Positions 43,307 to 52,590 of a stretch of DNA of 64,000 nt are shown here, piece after piece. The stretch is from Ruegeria sp. HKCCD8929 (GTDB taxonomy: Bacteria; Pseudomonadota; Alphaproteobacteria; Rhodobacterales; Rhodobacteraceae). The DNA lies in the NCBI RefSeq assembly GCF_013031405.1, contig NZ_WPZY01000001.1, positions 496,001 to 560,000 of the forward strand. Reading direction: 5' to 3'. Position 1 is the first letter of the stretch. Each line of letters starts with the position of its first letter. A program made the position numbers and the translations under genes. The notes below the pieces were generated by a model. That model ran no database searches and had not been told where the DNA came from. It was given only the letters and a program-made list of their open reading frames with translations.

Positions 43307-44479
43307 ATGACCATGACTATTCTTGTCGCACCGTCCGGTTTCAAGGAGTCACTCTGCGTCACCGACGTCACCAAATCCATCTCGGACGGGATCCTTCGCG
43401 CGATGCCGAACGCGGAAATTCTGGAGGCCCCCATGGTCGATGGAGGCGAAGGCACTACCGAGGCCTTGGTACGTGCGACCGGCGGCACAATCATCCCAAC
43501 TCGGGTCACCGGACCCGCCGGCGACCCCGTGGACAGCTTTTTTGGATTTCTCGGTGGGCCGGGTCCGCGCACGGCCGTGATCGAGATGGCAGCAGCAGCG
43601 GGTCTGTCGCTGGTACCGCGCGACCAGCGCAACCCGATGCTGACCACCTCTTTCGGTGTGGGCGAGTTGATCCTGCATGCGCTCGATGCCGGGGCGGAAC
43701 AAATCCTTGTCGGCTGCGGTGATAGTGGCATCAACGATGGCGGAGCCGGCCTGGCGCAAGCGCTCGGAGCACGGCTTCTGGACGAAGAAGGAGCGGAGAT
43801 TGGGTGCGGCGGGGCTGAACTGATGTGGCTCCACCGGATTGATCTGTCCACCTTGGACCCACGCCTCAAGACCGTCCAGATCGATGCCGCGGTGAACTGG
43901 CACAACATGTTGCTGGGCCCACGCGGTGTCGCCCGTGTATTCGGCCCTCAGAAGGGCGCGACACCGGATCAGGTCGACTACCTTGACGCCGCTCTGCAAC
44001 GTTGGGCCACGGCCATCCGGGCTGAAACCGGCTTTGATGTTGGCGAGGCTCAGGGTGCGGGCGCCTCGGGCGGATTGGGCGCGGGCCTGATTGCCTTTGC
44101 AGGTGCCACGCTTCATCCGAGGTTCGACATCGTGATGAACTACCTCGATTTCGACCGCCTGCTCGGGAAAGCCGATCTGGTTATCACGGCAGAAGGCAGC
44201 CTCGATGGTCAAAGCCCCTATGGCAAGGTGCCCTGCGAAGTGGCTCGCCGCGCCGCCGAGCGAAGTATTCCCACCGTCGCCCTGGCGGGCACGATAGGAA
44301 AAGGTGTCGATCAAACGTTTGATCACGGGATTTCAGCCTTTGCCTCGATCCTGAAGCGGCCGTGCACGTTGGAAGATGCCATCCGCGACGGCGAGCGCCT
44401 CCTTCGCCGCGCCGCCGAAGACGCGATGCGGATGTTGTCCGTCGGACTGCACATTTCGGAAAAGCAGAGCGCGGCATAA
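43307..44479 (+). CDS. Glycerate kinase (GarK/GlxK family)
   Basis: A 390-aa glycerate kinase of the GarK/GlxK type, which phosphorylates D-glycerate with ATP, usually to 2-phosphoglycerate. The start ILVAPSGFKESLCVTDVTKSI is the family signature, followed by EAPMVDGGEGTTEALV, GCGDSGINDGGAGLAQALG, GPRGVARVFGPQKGA and ITAEGSLDGQSPYGKVP. It is the second gene of a unit with the permease. Glycerate arises in photorespiration-like glyoxylate metabolism, ureide, serine and glucarate breakdown. Confidence 0.92.
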   Translation: MTMTILVAPSGFKESLCVTDVTKSISDGILRAMPNAEILEAPMVDGGEGTTEALVRATGGTIIPTRVTGPAGDPVDSFFGFLGGPGPRTAVIEMAAAAGLSLVPRDQRNPMLTTSFGVGELILHALDAGAEQILVGCGDSGINDGGAGLAQALGARLLDEEGAEIGCGGAELMWLHRIDLSTLDPRLKTVQIDAAVNWHNMLLGPRGVARVFGPQKGATPDQVDYLDAALQRWATAIRAETGFDVGEAQGAGASGGLGAGLIAFAGATLHPRFDIVMNYLDFDRLLGKADLVITAEGSLDGQSPYGKVPCEVARRAAERSIPTVALAGTIGKGVDQTFDHGISAFASILKRPCTLEDAIRDGERLLRRAAEDAMRMLSVGLHISEKQSAA

Positions 44480-44520
44480 CACCACCGCAACGCTGGCGAT
44501 GGTGTTTTCACCAGCGTTGC
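44478..44520 (+). terminator. Terminator-like hairpin with alternative fold
   Basis: AACACCA (44478-44484) can pair with TGGTGTT (44500-44506), followed by TT, forming a weak terminator right after the glycerate kinase stop. The inner GCAACGCTGG (44487-44496) can instead pair with CCAGCGTTGC (44511-44520). The two folds exclude each other. Confidence 0.5.
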
Positions 44521-44811
44521 ACCAAGCCGATCGCTGACAAATTGGACCGTCACACTTTCATGGTCAGGTTCTCTCATGCCGGTGAAGCCACGCTAGGTCC
44601 TCTGTCGCACCCAAAATCTCAGTGACCGGCGACACGTGACGATCTTCGCGCTTGTCGCTTTGTCCCTCACTCTCCCTCGAAAATATGAGGGGCCGCGCAC
44701 GCGTAGCGCATGCGTCAGACGGCGGCCTAATGGTGCCGCTTACGTGAAGAACAGGATAATCCCGCCGGGCCAAAACGGTCCTGAGCAGGTTCTGAGCATT
44801 TCATGACGAAT
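44521..44811. other. Intergenic region between glycerate kinase and the large regulator
   Basis: No gene, repeat or recognised site is seen here. It separates two convergent transcription units. Confidence 0.4.
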
Positions 44812-47800
44812 TCATGCCAGGTTGGCCAATTTCCGCGCTGCTCGGTCCAGTCTGGGCTTGAAAAACACATCCCCCGTGGCTTCCGCCCAGGATGTCGCGG
44901 TGTCGAGCGCATCCTGTGCAGCTTGCGCGTCACCCTTGCAAAGCAACGCCTCGGCCAGCAACCCGTACCAGTTGGCGAGTTGAATGCGCGCGCCGGTGTC
45001 CTCGAACACCTCGATCCCCTGCAGCAGCCGCGCAAGCCCGTTATCTGTTTCTCCCAGATGCGCCTCGGCCCACCCTTCCGCAACAAGAGAGGTTCCCAGC
45101 CAAAACGGAAAACCGCCCCTCTCGCTGATTTCCCGTCCGGCGCGGGCCATCGTCAGGCATTCTTCGATATCGCCCTCGCTCACGCAGACCATTGCACTGA
45201 GCGAGTAAAACAGCGACAGGCTGAATGGCTGCACCAGCTCATGCGCAATTACACCTGCCTTCTTCGAAAACTGTCGGGCCTGCTTGGACTGCCCCATGAG
45301 GCTTGCGGTCCACGCTGCGTAAGAATGGCAGGCTACAGCGGGAACCTGTGAGGCAACGTTGACCTGCTTCAACTGATCATAAATCGAGCAGGCGCGTTGC
45401 AGGTTTGTCTGCGCTTCGGTGAGGTCGCCTGCGTGAAACAGGATCTCGCCCATGCACGCAAGCGCGCGCAGTTGCAGGGTCGGGTCATCCTCGGCCTTGG
45501 CGAGGTCCAAAAGCTCGCTGGCTTGGCGATGGGCCTGTGACAGGTTTCCGCGCACCCAGTTGTAGTTCCAGAGGCCCACGAGCATCCGGAACTCCGAGCG
45601 CGGCGTAGACGCCTTGCGACTCAGATCACGTGCCTTTCGATAAGCTGCACCAACGTCTTCGGAACCATACCCACTGGCAGCCGCCAGCGCAGGTGCCAGC
45701 GTTAGTTGTAGTTCCATCTGCTTTCGAACGCTTTCGATATCGTCCGCCTCGGCCTCAAGCAGCCTCAGACCGCTTTGGGCAAAGTCAATGGTTTCACGGC
45801 TTGCCGATCTCTGGTGCGCCATGCGGGCCGCTCGCGTCCAGTGATCCACGGCCAGCGCGGTTTCTCCGGCCTCTTGAAAATGCCACGCCAGCCGCTCTGG
45901 GTGCAGGTCGGTTTCGGTCTGGCGGATAATATGAGCGATCTTTCGATGCAGCGACACGCGCTCATTCTTAGCCAGCATTTCATAGGCCGCTTCCTGCAGC
46001 AGAATGTGCCGGAAGCGGAGCGCTTGTTGGCTCAGCAGGGTGTCCTCGACAAGCACCCCCGCACCCAGCAACTCGGCCTGGGCGGCCTCAAAGCGGATGT
46101 CCGTCCAGCCCAACAGTTGCGACACCAGTGAGATCGGCGTGACGGGTCCGACCACCGCTGCCGCTTGCAGCAAACTGCGCGCATCGGTGTCCAGACTGTC
46201 AAAGCGCGCGGTGATGACGGCCTGAACGGTATCAGGCAAGCCGCCGTCTGGGGCCGAACCAACCTCGACGGCCATCGAAAGCTCCTCCAGAAAGAACGGG
46301 TTGCCCGCCGCGCGGGATGCGAGCCGCAGAATATCGGCCTCGCTCAACCCGCCAAGCTCGGGTTTCGATTTGACCAGATCGACGCAATCCTGCTGATCCA
46401 GCGGCGCCAGTTGTAGAACGGTCAGGGGCAGCCATTCCGCAAACCCGATCTCTTGCACGGGCCGAGTGGTCAGCAGGATGAAAACCGGCATCTTTTCGAG
46501 ATGCTGCAGAATATAGGTCAGACACTCGCGTGAGGTCGCATCCATCCAATGGATGTCTTCGACAGATATAACCAGGACCCCCCGATCGGCCTGACTGGCG
46601 ATCAAATCCTGAATGATTGCAAATGTGCGTTGGCGGCGCATGTGAGGAGACAGCTCACTAAGCTGCGCCCGGTCCGTTTGGTTCGGATCCAGCAGATCCG
46701 TCAGCAGCGCCTGATCCAACGGGTCAGTCAGGGTCAGTTTGCACCCGCCTTCACCGCAAATTTCCTGACAAAGCTGGCTGAACACTGCCAGCGGCGTACT
46801 GCGTGTCAAAGGCATGCAGTCCAGCCGTAGGACTCGCAGGCCGGGGTGCTCAAGGCGGTTCAGGCATTCTTTGAGAAGCCGGGATTTTCCGATGCCCGCC
46901 TGACCCGACAAAACAACGGCCTGACCCTGCCCCCGGGTGACCCGTTCGTAGCTGCCCTGCAAGAGCGTCAGTTCGGCCTGACGCCCGAGAAAGGCCCGAA
47001 ATCCCGTTGCCTTGGTTCGATCCTTTTCAATCTTGGCCGAGAAGATCACCTGCCCCGCCTCAGCCTCACCAGCAAGGAAGAGCGCCGTTTTCAGCACGGC
47101 TGACGGCAAGGCACGGAACGGCGCCTCGTCCTGGCCCGTTACGATCGGAAAACGGCCCCAGTCAATTCCAAATCCCAGCGTCGTTCCGGCCGATGCCAGA
47201 TCCAGCGCGTCAGCCTCTTGTTTCAACGCCTCGGCGCACAGCGCCGCCCTGTGCCGCCCGTTCTCGACCCCGCGCGCCGCGCCGAAAACAGCAGTAAACC
47301 CGTCAGGCATGGTGTGCAAAAGAACGCCGTCATGGGCTTCGATGACCTGCCGCGCCTGCTGGAGAAATTCCATTTCCGGGTCCTCCCCGGACTCGGCATC
47401 GGTCTCGAACTGCTCAGACGATTTGAAACGGCACGCAAGAACGGCAGCCAACCGGCGCTCTTCAAAGTCGCCGGTCGCGGGCTCCATCGGCGCAGGCGCG
47501 GTGGCTGTCGATTGTTCTTCGACCCCGTCCAGCGCGGCTTCTTCGGTCATCACATCTACCGCAAAGCGAAAGCCCTGCCCGTGATATGTCCGGATCAGCC
47601 TTTGGTCCCGCCCATTGTCACCAATCGCCTGACGCGCCAGGCGGATCGTCGTCTGCAGCACGCTTTCCGAAACGCTTGATGCCCAGAACGCATCCAAAAG
47701 CTCGGCCTTGGAAACCATCCGGTGACTGTTGGAAACCAAATGGAGCAAGATCGAAAACGTCTTGGGCGCGAGTTGCACTCTTTGCGAACCAAAGTGAAGC

Positions 47801-47847
47801 TCGCGACGCTCCGCATCCAGGCGGTAACGATCGAAATAATAGCGCAT
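44812..47847 (-). CDS. Large regulator: winged helix, cyclase-like, ATPase and TPR
   Basis: A 1011-aa multidomain protein. Residues 1-97 are an OmpR/CadC-type winged helix (RYRLDAERRELHFG...LIRTYHGQGFRF). Residues 128-275 resemble a class III nucleotide cyclase (ERRLAAVLACRF, GVLLHTMPDGFTAVFGAA) but the metal-binding Asp positions are lost, so it is probably inactive. From 285 comes an AAA-type ATPase with Walker A GQAGIGKS (315-322) and Walker B VLVISVEDIHWMD. The rest (about 690-1011) is TPR-like helices. This is the MalT/STAND type of signal-driven regulator. The target may be the neighbouring cyanophycin genes (inference). Confidence 0.85.
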   Translation of the reverse strand: MRYYFDRYRLDAERRELHFGSQRVQLAPKTFSILLHLVSNSHRMVSKAELLDAFWASSVSESVLQTTIRLARQAIGDNGRDQRLIRTYHGQGFRFAVDVMTEEAALDGVEEQSTATAPAPMEPATGDFEERRLAAVLACRFKSSEQFETDAESGEDPEMEFLQQARQVIEAHDGVLLHTMPDGFTAVFGAARGVENGRHRAALCAEALKQEADALDLASAGTTLGFGIDWGRFPIVTGQDEAPFRALPSAVLKTALFLAGEAEAGQVIFSAKIEKDRTKATGFRAFLGRQAELTLLQGSYERVTRGQGQAVVLSGQAGIGKSRLLKECLNRLEHPGLRVLRLDCMPLTRSTPLAVFSQLCQEICGEGGCKLTLTDPLDQALLTDLLDPNQTDRAQLSELSPHMRRQRTFAIIQDLIASQADRGVLVISVEDIHWMDATSRECLTYILQHLEKMPVFILLTTRPVQEIGFAEWLPLTVLQLAPLDQQDCVDLVKSKPELGGLSEADILRLASRAAGNPFFLEELSMAVEVGSAPDGGLPDTVQAVITARFDSLDTDARSLLQAAAVVGPVTPISLVSQLLGWTDIRFEAAQAELLGAGVLVEDTLLSQQALRFRHILLQEAAYEMLAKNERVSLHRKIAHIIRQTETDLHPERLAWHFQEAGETALAVDHWTRAARMAHQRSASRETIDFAQSGLRLLEAEADDIESVRKQMELQLTLAPALAAASGYGSEDVGAAYRKARDLSRKASTPRSEFRMLVGLWNYNWVRGNLSQAHRQASELLDLAKAEDDPTLQLRALACMGEILFHAGDLTEAQTNLQRACSIYDQLKQVNVASQVPAVACHSYAAWTASLMGQSKQARQFSKKAGVIAHELVQPFSLSLFYSLSAMVCVSEGDIEECLTMARAGREISERGGFPFWLGTSLVAEGWAEAHLGETDNGLARLLQGIEVFEDTGARIQLANWYGLLAEALLCKGDAQAAQDALDTATSWAEATGDVFFKPRLDRAARKLANLA

Positions 47848-47906
47848 GGGCTTTATCCAGTTGTCCCAGGCAACTGATCAATTGCGGAGTTATTGAACGC
47901 ATGCTT

Positions 47907-47928
47907 GGCATACCAGTTCAAGTATGCC
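47907..47928. promoter_or_regulatory. Inverted repeat upstream of the large regulator
   Basis: GGCATAC (47907-47913) and GTATGCC (47922-47928) form an inverted repeat with an 8-base spacer, 60 bp before the regulator's ATG. It may be its own operator; no protein is proven. Confidence 0.45.
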
Positions 47929-48010
47929 GTTCCTGCCTTGAACCCGATTTATGGCGGGAAACCGCCATGTGCGGTTTAGACGAAAACCCGACCCAGCGGC
48001 GCGTAGAGGA

Positions 48011-49747
48011 TCAGGGTTCCAGCAGTCTCAGGACCTCGTCGCGTTCTGACAACATCAGCAGCAGGGCAATATCGCCCGGCGCAACCTGCTCCAGAATCTG
48101 CGTGGCTGCCCGAGATGGCGAGGCGGCGCGTTGTATCTGATCCGCGCTGAACCCGTGCGCCGCTGCCGCCTGTTCGATCAGGGTGGGAATCTCCCCCAAT
48201 TCACGCCCGCGCAGATACCCCTCCAGCTCGGCCGCAACGATCACATCCGGCTTGAAGTTCAGTGCGGTCGTCGTGACATCGTTTATGTCCTGATCCGACC
48301 GGTCGCCGGCATGGCTGAGCATGATGAAACGGCGCTTGGCAGGCAGTTCGGACAGGGCCTCGCAAACGGCGAGGATGGAATGCGGGTTATGGGCGAAGTC
48401 GACGAACACCCGCGCGCCATTATAGGCAAACTCGTTACACCGACCCGGATTGTCCCTTGCGTCGGGTTTGAAGCTGGCAAGGCCGGTCCGAATGGCCTCA
48501 AAAGAAATACCCATCGCGCGGGCGAGGCACAGCGCTGCCAGCGCATTGAGGATATTATAGCTCGCAACACCGCCGATGGTCAGAGGCACCTCGCCCACAG
48601 GCAGAACCTCCTGTTCCTCCGCGCCGTCGAAGAAGACGATGCTGTCACCGTGTAGGTAGGCGCAGCAATCCCCGCGCGCGCGGGCGCTGCTAATCTTGTC
48701 GTTTTGCGCATCCAGCGAGAACCACCAGATATTGGCTTGTGTGGTTTCCGCCTCGGCCCGGACAAAGTCGTCATCCGCGTTGAGCGCAAGGATACCGTCT
48801 TTGGCCAACGTCCGGTGCACGGCGAACTTTGCCTGCGCCAGTTCCGGCACCGTATTGACGCCATACTGACCCAGATGATCGTTCGCGACATTTGTGACCA
48901 CCGCCGCAGTCGCCGCCTTCGTGGGCAGGCCCCGACGCAGGATACCTCCGCGCGCCGCCTCCAGACAGGCAATTTCAAGCCGCTGGTCGCGCAACAGCAT
49001 CCGCGCCCCGCCCGGCCCGGAATAGTCCCCGCGGTCCAGAATATCGTCACCCACCCGAACAAATTCGGTCGATGTCAGCCCGGCAACCTTGCCGGAGGCC
49101 CGCGCAATCGCCTCGAGCAGACGGGTCGTCGTGGTTTTGCCGTTGGTGCCGGTGATGAAAGCAACAGGGACGTTGTGCAATGCGTCCCAGTCCACCTCCT
49201 CCGGGGCAGGCAGCGCGTCACACGGCCAGGTCCGGCTGCCGATGCCATGGCCGATCGAAATCTCGTCATCATCGCAGAGAATATCGACACCCCGCTCTGC
49301 GGCCGCCTTGATCAGCGCAATAAGCGGCGGGTTGGCCTCTTTGGCCATCACGCCTTTCACATCCGCGATCATTCGATCGAAATCGCCCGGTTCCGCGTCC
49401 AAAAGCTCTGCTGCGCAGAAATGCCACGCCATCTGCGCCGCGAATATGGCCGAATAGAGCTGATCCATCGGCGCCGAGATCGCCAGATTCACACCACCGC
49501 TGAACACCCGATGCGTGAGCCCCTCGTCCCGCCAGCCAAGCGCATCCAGCACCCGGCGGGCGTGATGCTCCCACAGTTCGGTGACGCGGTTGGCGGGGAT
49601 ATCGTCAAAGAAGATATCCATCACCGCGCCGGGACGATCCCACAGCAACCCCGGCCCGGTCAGCCTGCGGGCATCGTCCACACGGATGTGGTCAGCCTGC
49701 GCGCAAGGAATGGTCAGCGCGGTCTCAAGCTCTTCGATCCTGTCCAT
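48011..49747 (-). CDS. Mur-ligase protein paired with cyanophycin synthetase (no ATP-grasp)
   Basis: A 578-aa protein. Residues 1-190 form an N-terminal domain (NPLIALIKAAAERGVDI resembles cyanophycin synthetase), and residues 193-578 a Mur ligase: P-loop ITGTNGKTTTTRL (198-210), the central EAARGGILRRGL, NDHLGQYGVN, and the C-terminal FVDFAHNPHSILAV and SHAGDRSDQDIN. It lacks the ATP-grasp domain of CphA, so it cannot be a full synthetase. GAGAGG overlaps the end of cphA, so the two are coupled. It may add one amino acid or support CphA; unknown. Confidence 0.82.
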   Translation of the reverse strand: MDRIEELETALTIPCAQADHIRVDDARRLTGPGLLWDRPGAVMDIFFDDIPANRVTELWEHHARRVLDALGWRDEGLTHRVFSGGVNLAISAPMDQLYSAIFAAQMAWHFCAAELLDAEPGDFDRMIADVKGVMAKEANPPLIALIKAAAERGVDILCDDDEISIGHGIGSRTWPCDALPAPEEVDWDALHNVPVAFITGTNGKTTTTRLLEAIARASGKVAGLTSTEFVRVGDDILDRGDYSGPGGARMLLRDQRLEIACLEAARGGILRRGLPTKAATAAVVTNVANDHLGQYGVNTVPELAQAKFAVHRTLAKDGILALNADDDFVRAEAETTQANIWWFSLDAQNDKISSARARGDCCAYLHGDSIVFFDGAEEQEVLPVGEVPLTIGGVASYNILNALAALCLARAMGISFEAIRTGLASFKPDARDNPGRCNEFAYNGARVFVDFAHNPHSILAVCEALSELPAKRRFIMLSHAGDRSDQDINDVTTTALNFKPDVIVAAELEGYLRGRELGEIPTLIEQAAAAHGFSADQIQRAASPSRAATQILEQVAPGDIALLLMLSERDEVLRLLEP

Positions 49748-49756
49748 CCCGGCCTC

Positions 49757-52555
49757 TCAGTCGGCGTCTTCGCTGATGTTGCGGGCCAGACGCACACCGC
49801 GCTCGTCCCGGATCAAGGCCTGATCGCTGTCAAACAGGTCTTCGACCTCGCCCGCGGCGGATATCGCCGGTGCCTGCGCGACCGCCTCGGGTTTCTCACC
49901 GGAGTTAAAATAGATGATCTGTTTCCAGCACCGGGCCGTGTCATCGCCGAAGATCACAAAAAGGTCGCCCGGCGCCGCCATGGCCAGCCCTGCCTCAACC
50001 GCGTCGACTTCACCGGGGATGACGCTGATGGCGTCGTCGGTCACTCCACCCGCGATCAGACCGGCCCGCAGCATCTGCGGGATCTCATCATGGCCACGGC
50101 CACGCCGGTTGTCGTCAGCCTTGCAGATGAAATGATCAAAATGACCGGCCAGTGCAGCCGCCGCCTCAGCCACATCCTCGTCGCGGCGATCGCCGGGCAT
50201 CGAGACAACACAGATCCGCCTGCCCTTCACATCCATACGGTCGGACATGGTGCTCATCGCCGACAGGGCGGCGGGGTTGTGGGCGTAGTCAAGGATCACC
50301 TTGAAGGGATGTTCATCAAAGACGTTCATCCGCCCCGGCGCCTGGAAATAGCTGCTGTCGAAGGTGCGCAACCCATGGCGGATGTTGTCGAGATCGACCC
50401 CGAAGCAATAGGCCATCGCAACCGCGAACATTGCGTTCTGCACGTTGAAGATCGCTTTTCCCTCAAGCGTTGCGGGGATCAGGTGCGACCAGAGCACCGG
50501 AATGTGCAGCCCGTTGTCATAGATGGTCAGCATGTCGCCATTCATGCCGTGTTCCAGCACGATGGCCTTGCCGCCGGATTTGATGTGCTCCTTGACCAGA
50601 CCGTTGCCCGGGTTCGTGGTGACATAAAAGATCGTGTCGGCCCCGGCGTAATCAGCCATTTTCAGACAGTTGATGTCATCGGCGTTCAGAACGGCCGTGT
50701 CGGTGGCGCTTTCCACCACAACCCGCTTGACCACGGCCAGTTCCTCAACGGTGTTGATTCCGCCAAGACCCAGATGGTCGGCAGACACGTTCAGGCACGC
50801 CGCCACGTTGGACCGCTGATAACCCAGCCCCGAGCGGACCAGCCCGCCGCGCGCGGTCTCCATCACCGCGAAATCCACCATCGGGTCACGCAATACGATC
50901 TGCGCCGACTTGGGGCCGGTCATATCGCCCTTCACGCTCAGCTTGCCATCCACATAAACGCCGTCGGTCGAGGTCAGGCCGACGATCTTGCCGCTGGCCT
51001 TCATGATGTGGGCCAGCATCCGAGAGGTCGTGGTTTTGCCATTGGTGCCGGTTATGGCGGCGATCGGGATGCGGGTTTCCTCGCCAGACGGGAACAGCAT
51101 GTCCATCACCTTGCCGGACACGTCGCGTGGCTGCCCCTCGGACGGGGCCACATGCATCCGGAAACCGGGGGCCGCGTTGACCTCGACAATGGCGCCGCCG
51201 ATGTCCTTGTAGGATTTGGTGATGTCGTCAATCAGGAAATCGACGCCGCCCACATCCAGCCCCACCGCCATGATCGCACGCTCGGCCATGTCGCGGTTGT
51301 CGGGGTGAACCACATCGGTCAGATCAATCGCGGTGCCGCCGGTCGACAGGTTCGCGGTCGAGCGCAGATAGAAAACCTCCCCGTCCGGCAACATGGTTTC
51401 TTCGTCATGGCCCGCATTCTCCATCAGGCGTTTTGCCTGATTGTCGATCTCGAGCATGGTCAGCACTTTTTCATGCCCGATGCCCCGGCGCGGATCTTCG
51501 TTCACGATATCGACGAGTTCGGCGATTGTGTGCTTGCCGTCGCCAACCACATGGCCTGGGACACGCTTGGCCACCGCAACCAGCTTGTTGTCCACGACCA
51601 GCATCCGGTGATCGAAACCGGTTATAAAACTCTCGACCAATATGGCGCGACTCCGGGAATGCTCCTTGGCCTCGGCAAAACCCGCCTCGACCTCTTCGTC
51701 GGTGTTGAGATTTATCGAAACCCCGCGCCCATGATTGGCATCCAGCGGCTTGACCACCACTGGATGTCCGACGCGCTGCGCCGCCCGCACGGCCTCGCGC
51801 GCGTTGTAGACCATGCGCTGCTGCGGAACCGGCAATCCCAGATCACTCAACAGATTATGGGTGTCTTCCTTGTCGCAGGATATCTCGACCGCGATATGCT
51901 TGGTTTCCGAGGTGATCGTCGCCTGAATGCGCTTTTGATACTTGCCGTGCCCGAACTGCACCAGCGATCCCTCGTTGAGCCGGATCCAGGGGATGTCGCG
52001 TTCCTGGGCCGCCTTGACCAGCGAGCCGGTGGACGGGCCAAACTCCTTCCGCTGCGCGCGCAGAACGAAACTGCGCAGTTCCTCGTCCCAGTCAAACTCC
52101 GGATCAAACGAGTAATCGACCTGCTCGCTCAAAGTCTCGGGCAGCAGATGCATCAAGAGCCGCATCGCCAGCTTGCCCGCCGCCAGACCGACATCACGCT
52201 GACGATATTCATAGACCATGTTGTACTGGCCGTGTTCGCCGGTGCCTCTGGTTCGCCCAAAGGTCACGTCCGTGCCCGCAACATTCTGTACCTCAATGGC
52301 GCAATGCTCCAGCACATGGCCCAGCCAGGTGCCTTCGTCCTCTCTCAGGCGCCGAATGAACCCGCCCGGCTCGCGGTACGAACATCCGTGTTCCGCAAGA
52401 CCCGGCAGAGCCGCAACCAACCCATCGACAAACTCGGTGCCGATCTTGGCCGAGGGCCAATCCTCCAAAACTCCCAGATCAATGACGTGTCGGATTACCG
52501 GAAAACTTGCCCAGACGTTCGGACCGACGAAGACATTGGTTGAGAGTATTTTCAT
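49757..52555 (-). CDS. cphA: Cyanophycin synthetase
   Basis: A 932-aa enzyme that makes the polymer multi-L-arginyl-poly-L-aspartate from Asp, Arg and ATP without ribosomes. Domains in order: N-terminal domain 1-160; ATP-grasp about 210-480 (VVVKPLDANHGRGVS, ILVESFITGFDHRMLVV, GAIVEVNAAPGFRMH); Mur ligase 495-900 with AITGTNGKTTTSRM (P-loop 503-509), METARGGLVRSGL, SADHLGLGGINT and VILDYAHNPAAL. Length and order match family CphA. GGGGAG precedes the ATG. It follows the cyanophycinase gene by 35 bp. Confidence 0.95.
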   Translation of the reverse strand: MKILSTNVFVGPNVWASFPVIRHVIDLGVLEDWPSAKIGTEFVDGLVAALPGLAEHGCSYREPGGFIRRLREDEGTWLGHVLEHCAIEVQNVAGTDVTFGRTRGTGEHGQYNMVYEYRQRDVGLAAGKLAMRLLMHLLPETLSEQVDYSFDPEFDWDEELRSFVLRAQRKEFGPSTGSLVKAAQERDIPWIRLNEGSLVQFGHGKYQKRIQATITSETKHIAVEISCDKEDTHNLLSDLGLPVPQQRMVYNAREAVRAAQRVGHPVVVKPLDANHGRGVSINLNTDEEVEAGFAEAKEHSRSRAILVESFITGFDHRMLVVDNKLVAVAKRVPGHVVGDGKHTIAELVDIVNEDPRRGIGHEKVLTMLEIDNQAKRLMENAGHDEETMLPDGEVFYLRSTANLSTGGTAIDLTDVVHPDNRDMAERAIMAVGLDVGGVDFLIDDITKSYKDIGGAIVEVNAAPGFRMHVAPSEGQPRDVSGKVMDMLFPSGEETRIPIAAITGTNGKTTTSRMLAHIMKASGKIVGLTSTDGVYVDGKLSVKGDMTGPKSAQIVLRDPMVDFAVMETARGGLVRSGLGYQRSNVAACLNVSADHLGLGGINTVEELAVVKRVVVESATDTAVLNADDINCLKMADYAGADTIFYVTTNPGNGLVKEHIKSGGKAIVLEHGMNGDMLTIYDNGLHIPVLWSHLIPATLEGKAIFNVQNAMFAVAMAYCFGVDLDNIRHGLRTFDSSYFQAPGRMNVFDEHPFKVILDYAHNPAALSAMSTMSDRMDVKGRRICVVSMPGDRRDEDVAEAAAALAGHFDHFICKADDNRRGRGHDEIPQMLRAGLIAGGVTDDAISVIPGEVDAVEAGLAMAAPGDLFVIFGDDTARCWKQIIYFNSGEKPEAVAQAPAISAAGEVEDLFDSDQALIRDERGVRLARNISEDAD

Positions 52556-52590
52556 GAGGCTCCCCGCTTCTTTTGTTTCGTATCTGCCCG

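Noticed and set aside
48704..52543. Very long plus-strand open frame (1279 codons) opposite cphA and the second Mur ligase
   Set aside because: It is antisense to two genes with complete family motifs; long antisense frames are common in GC-rich DNA with strong codon bias. The translation is rich in Arg, His, Gln and Asp with no domain pattern.
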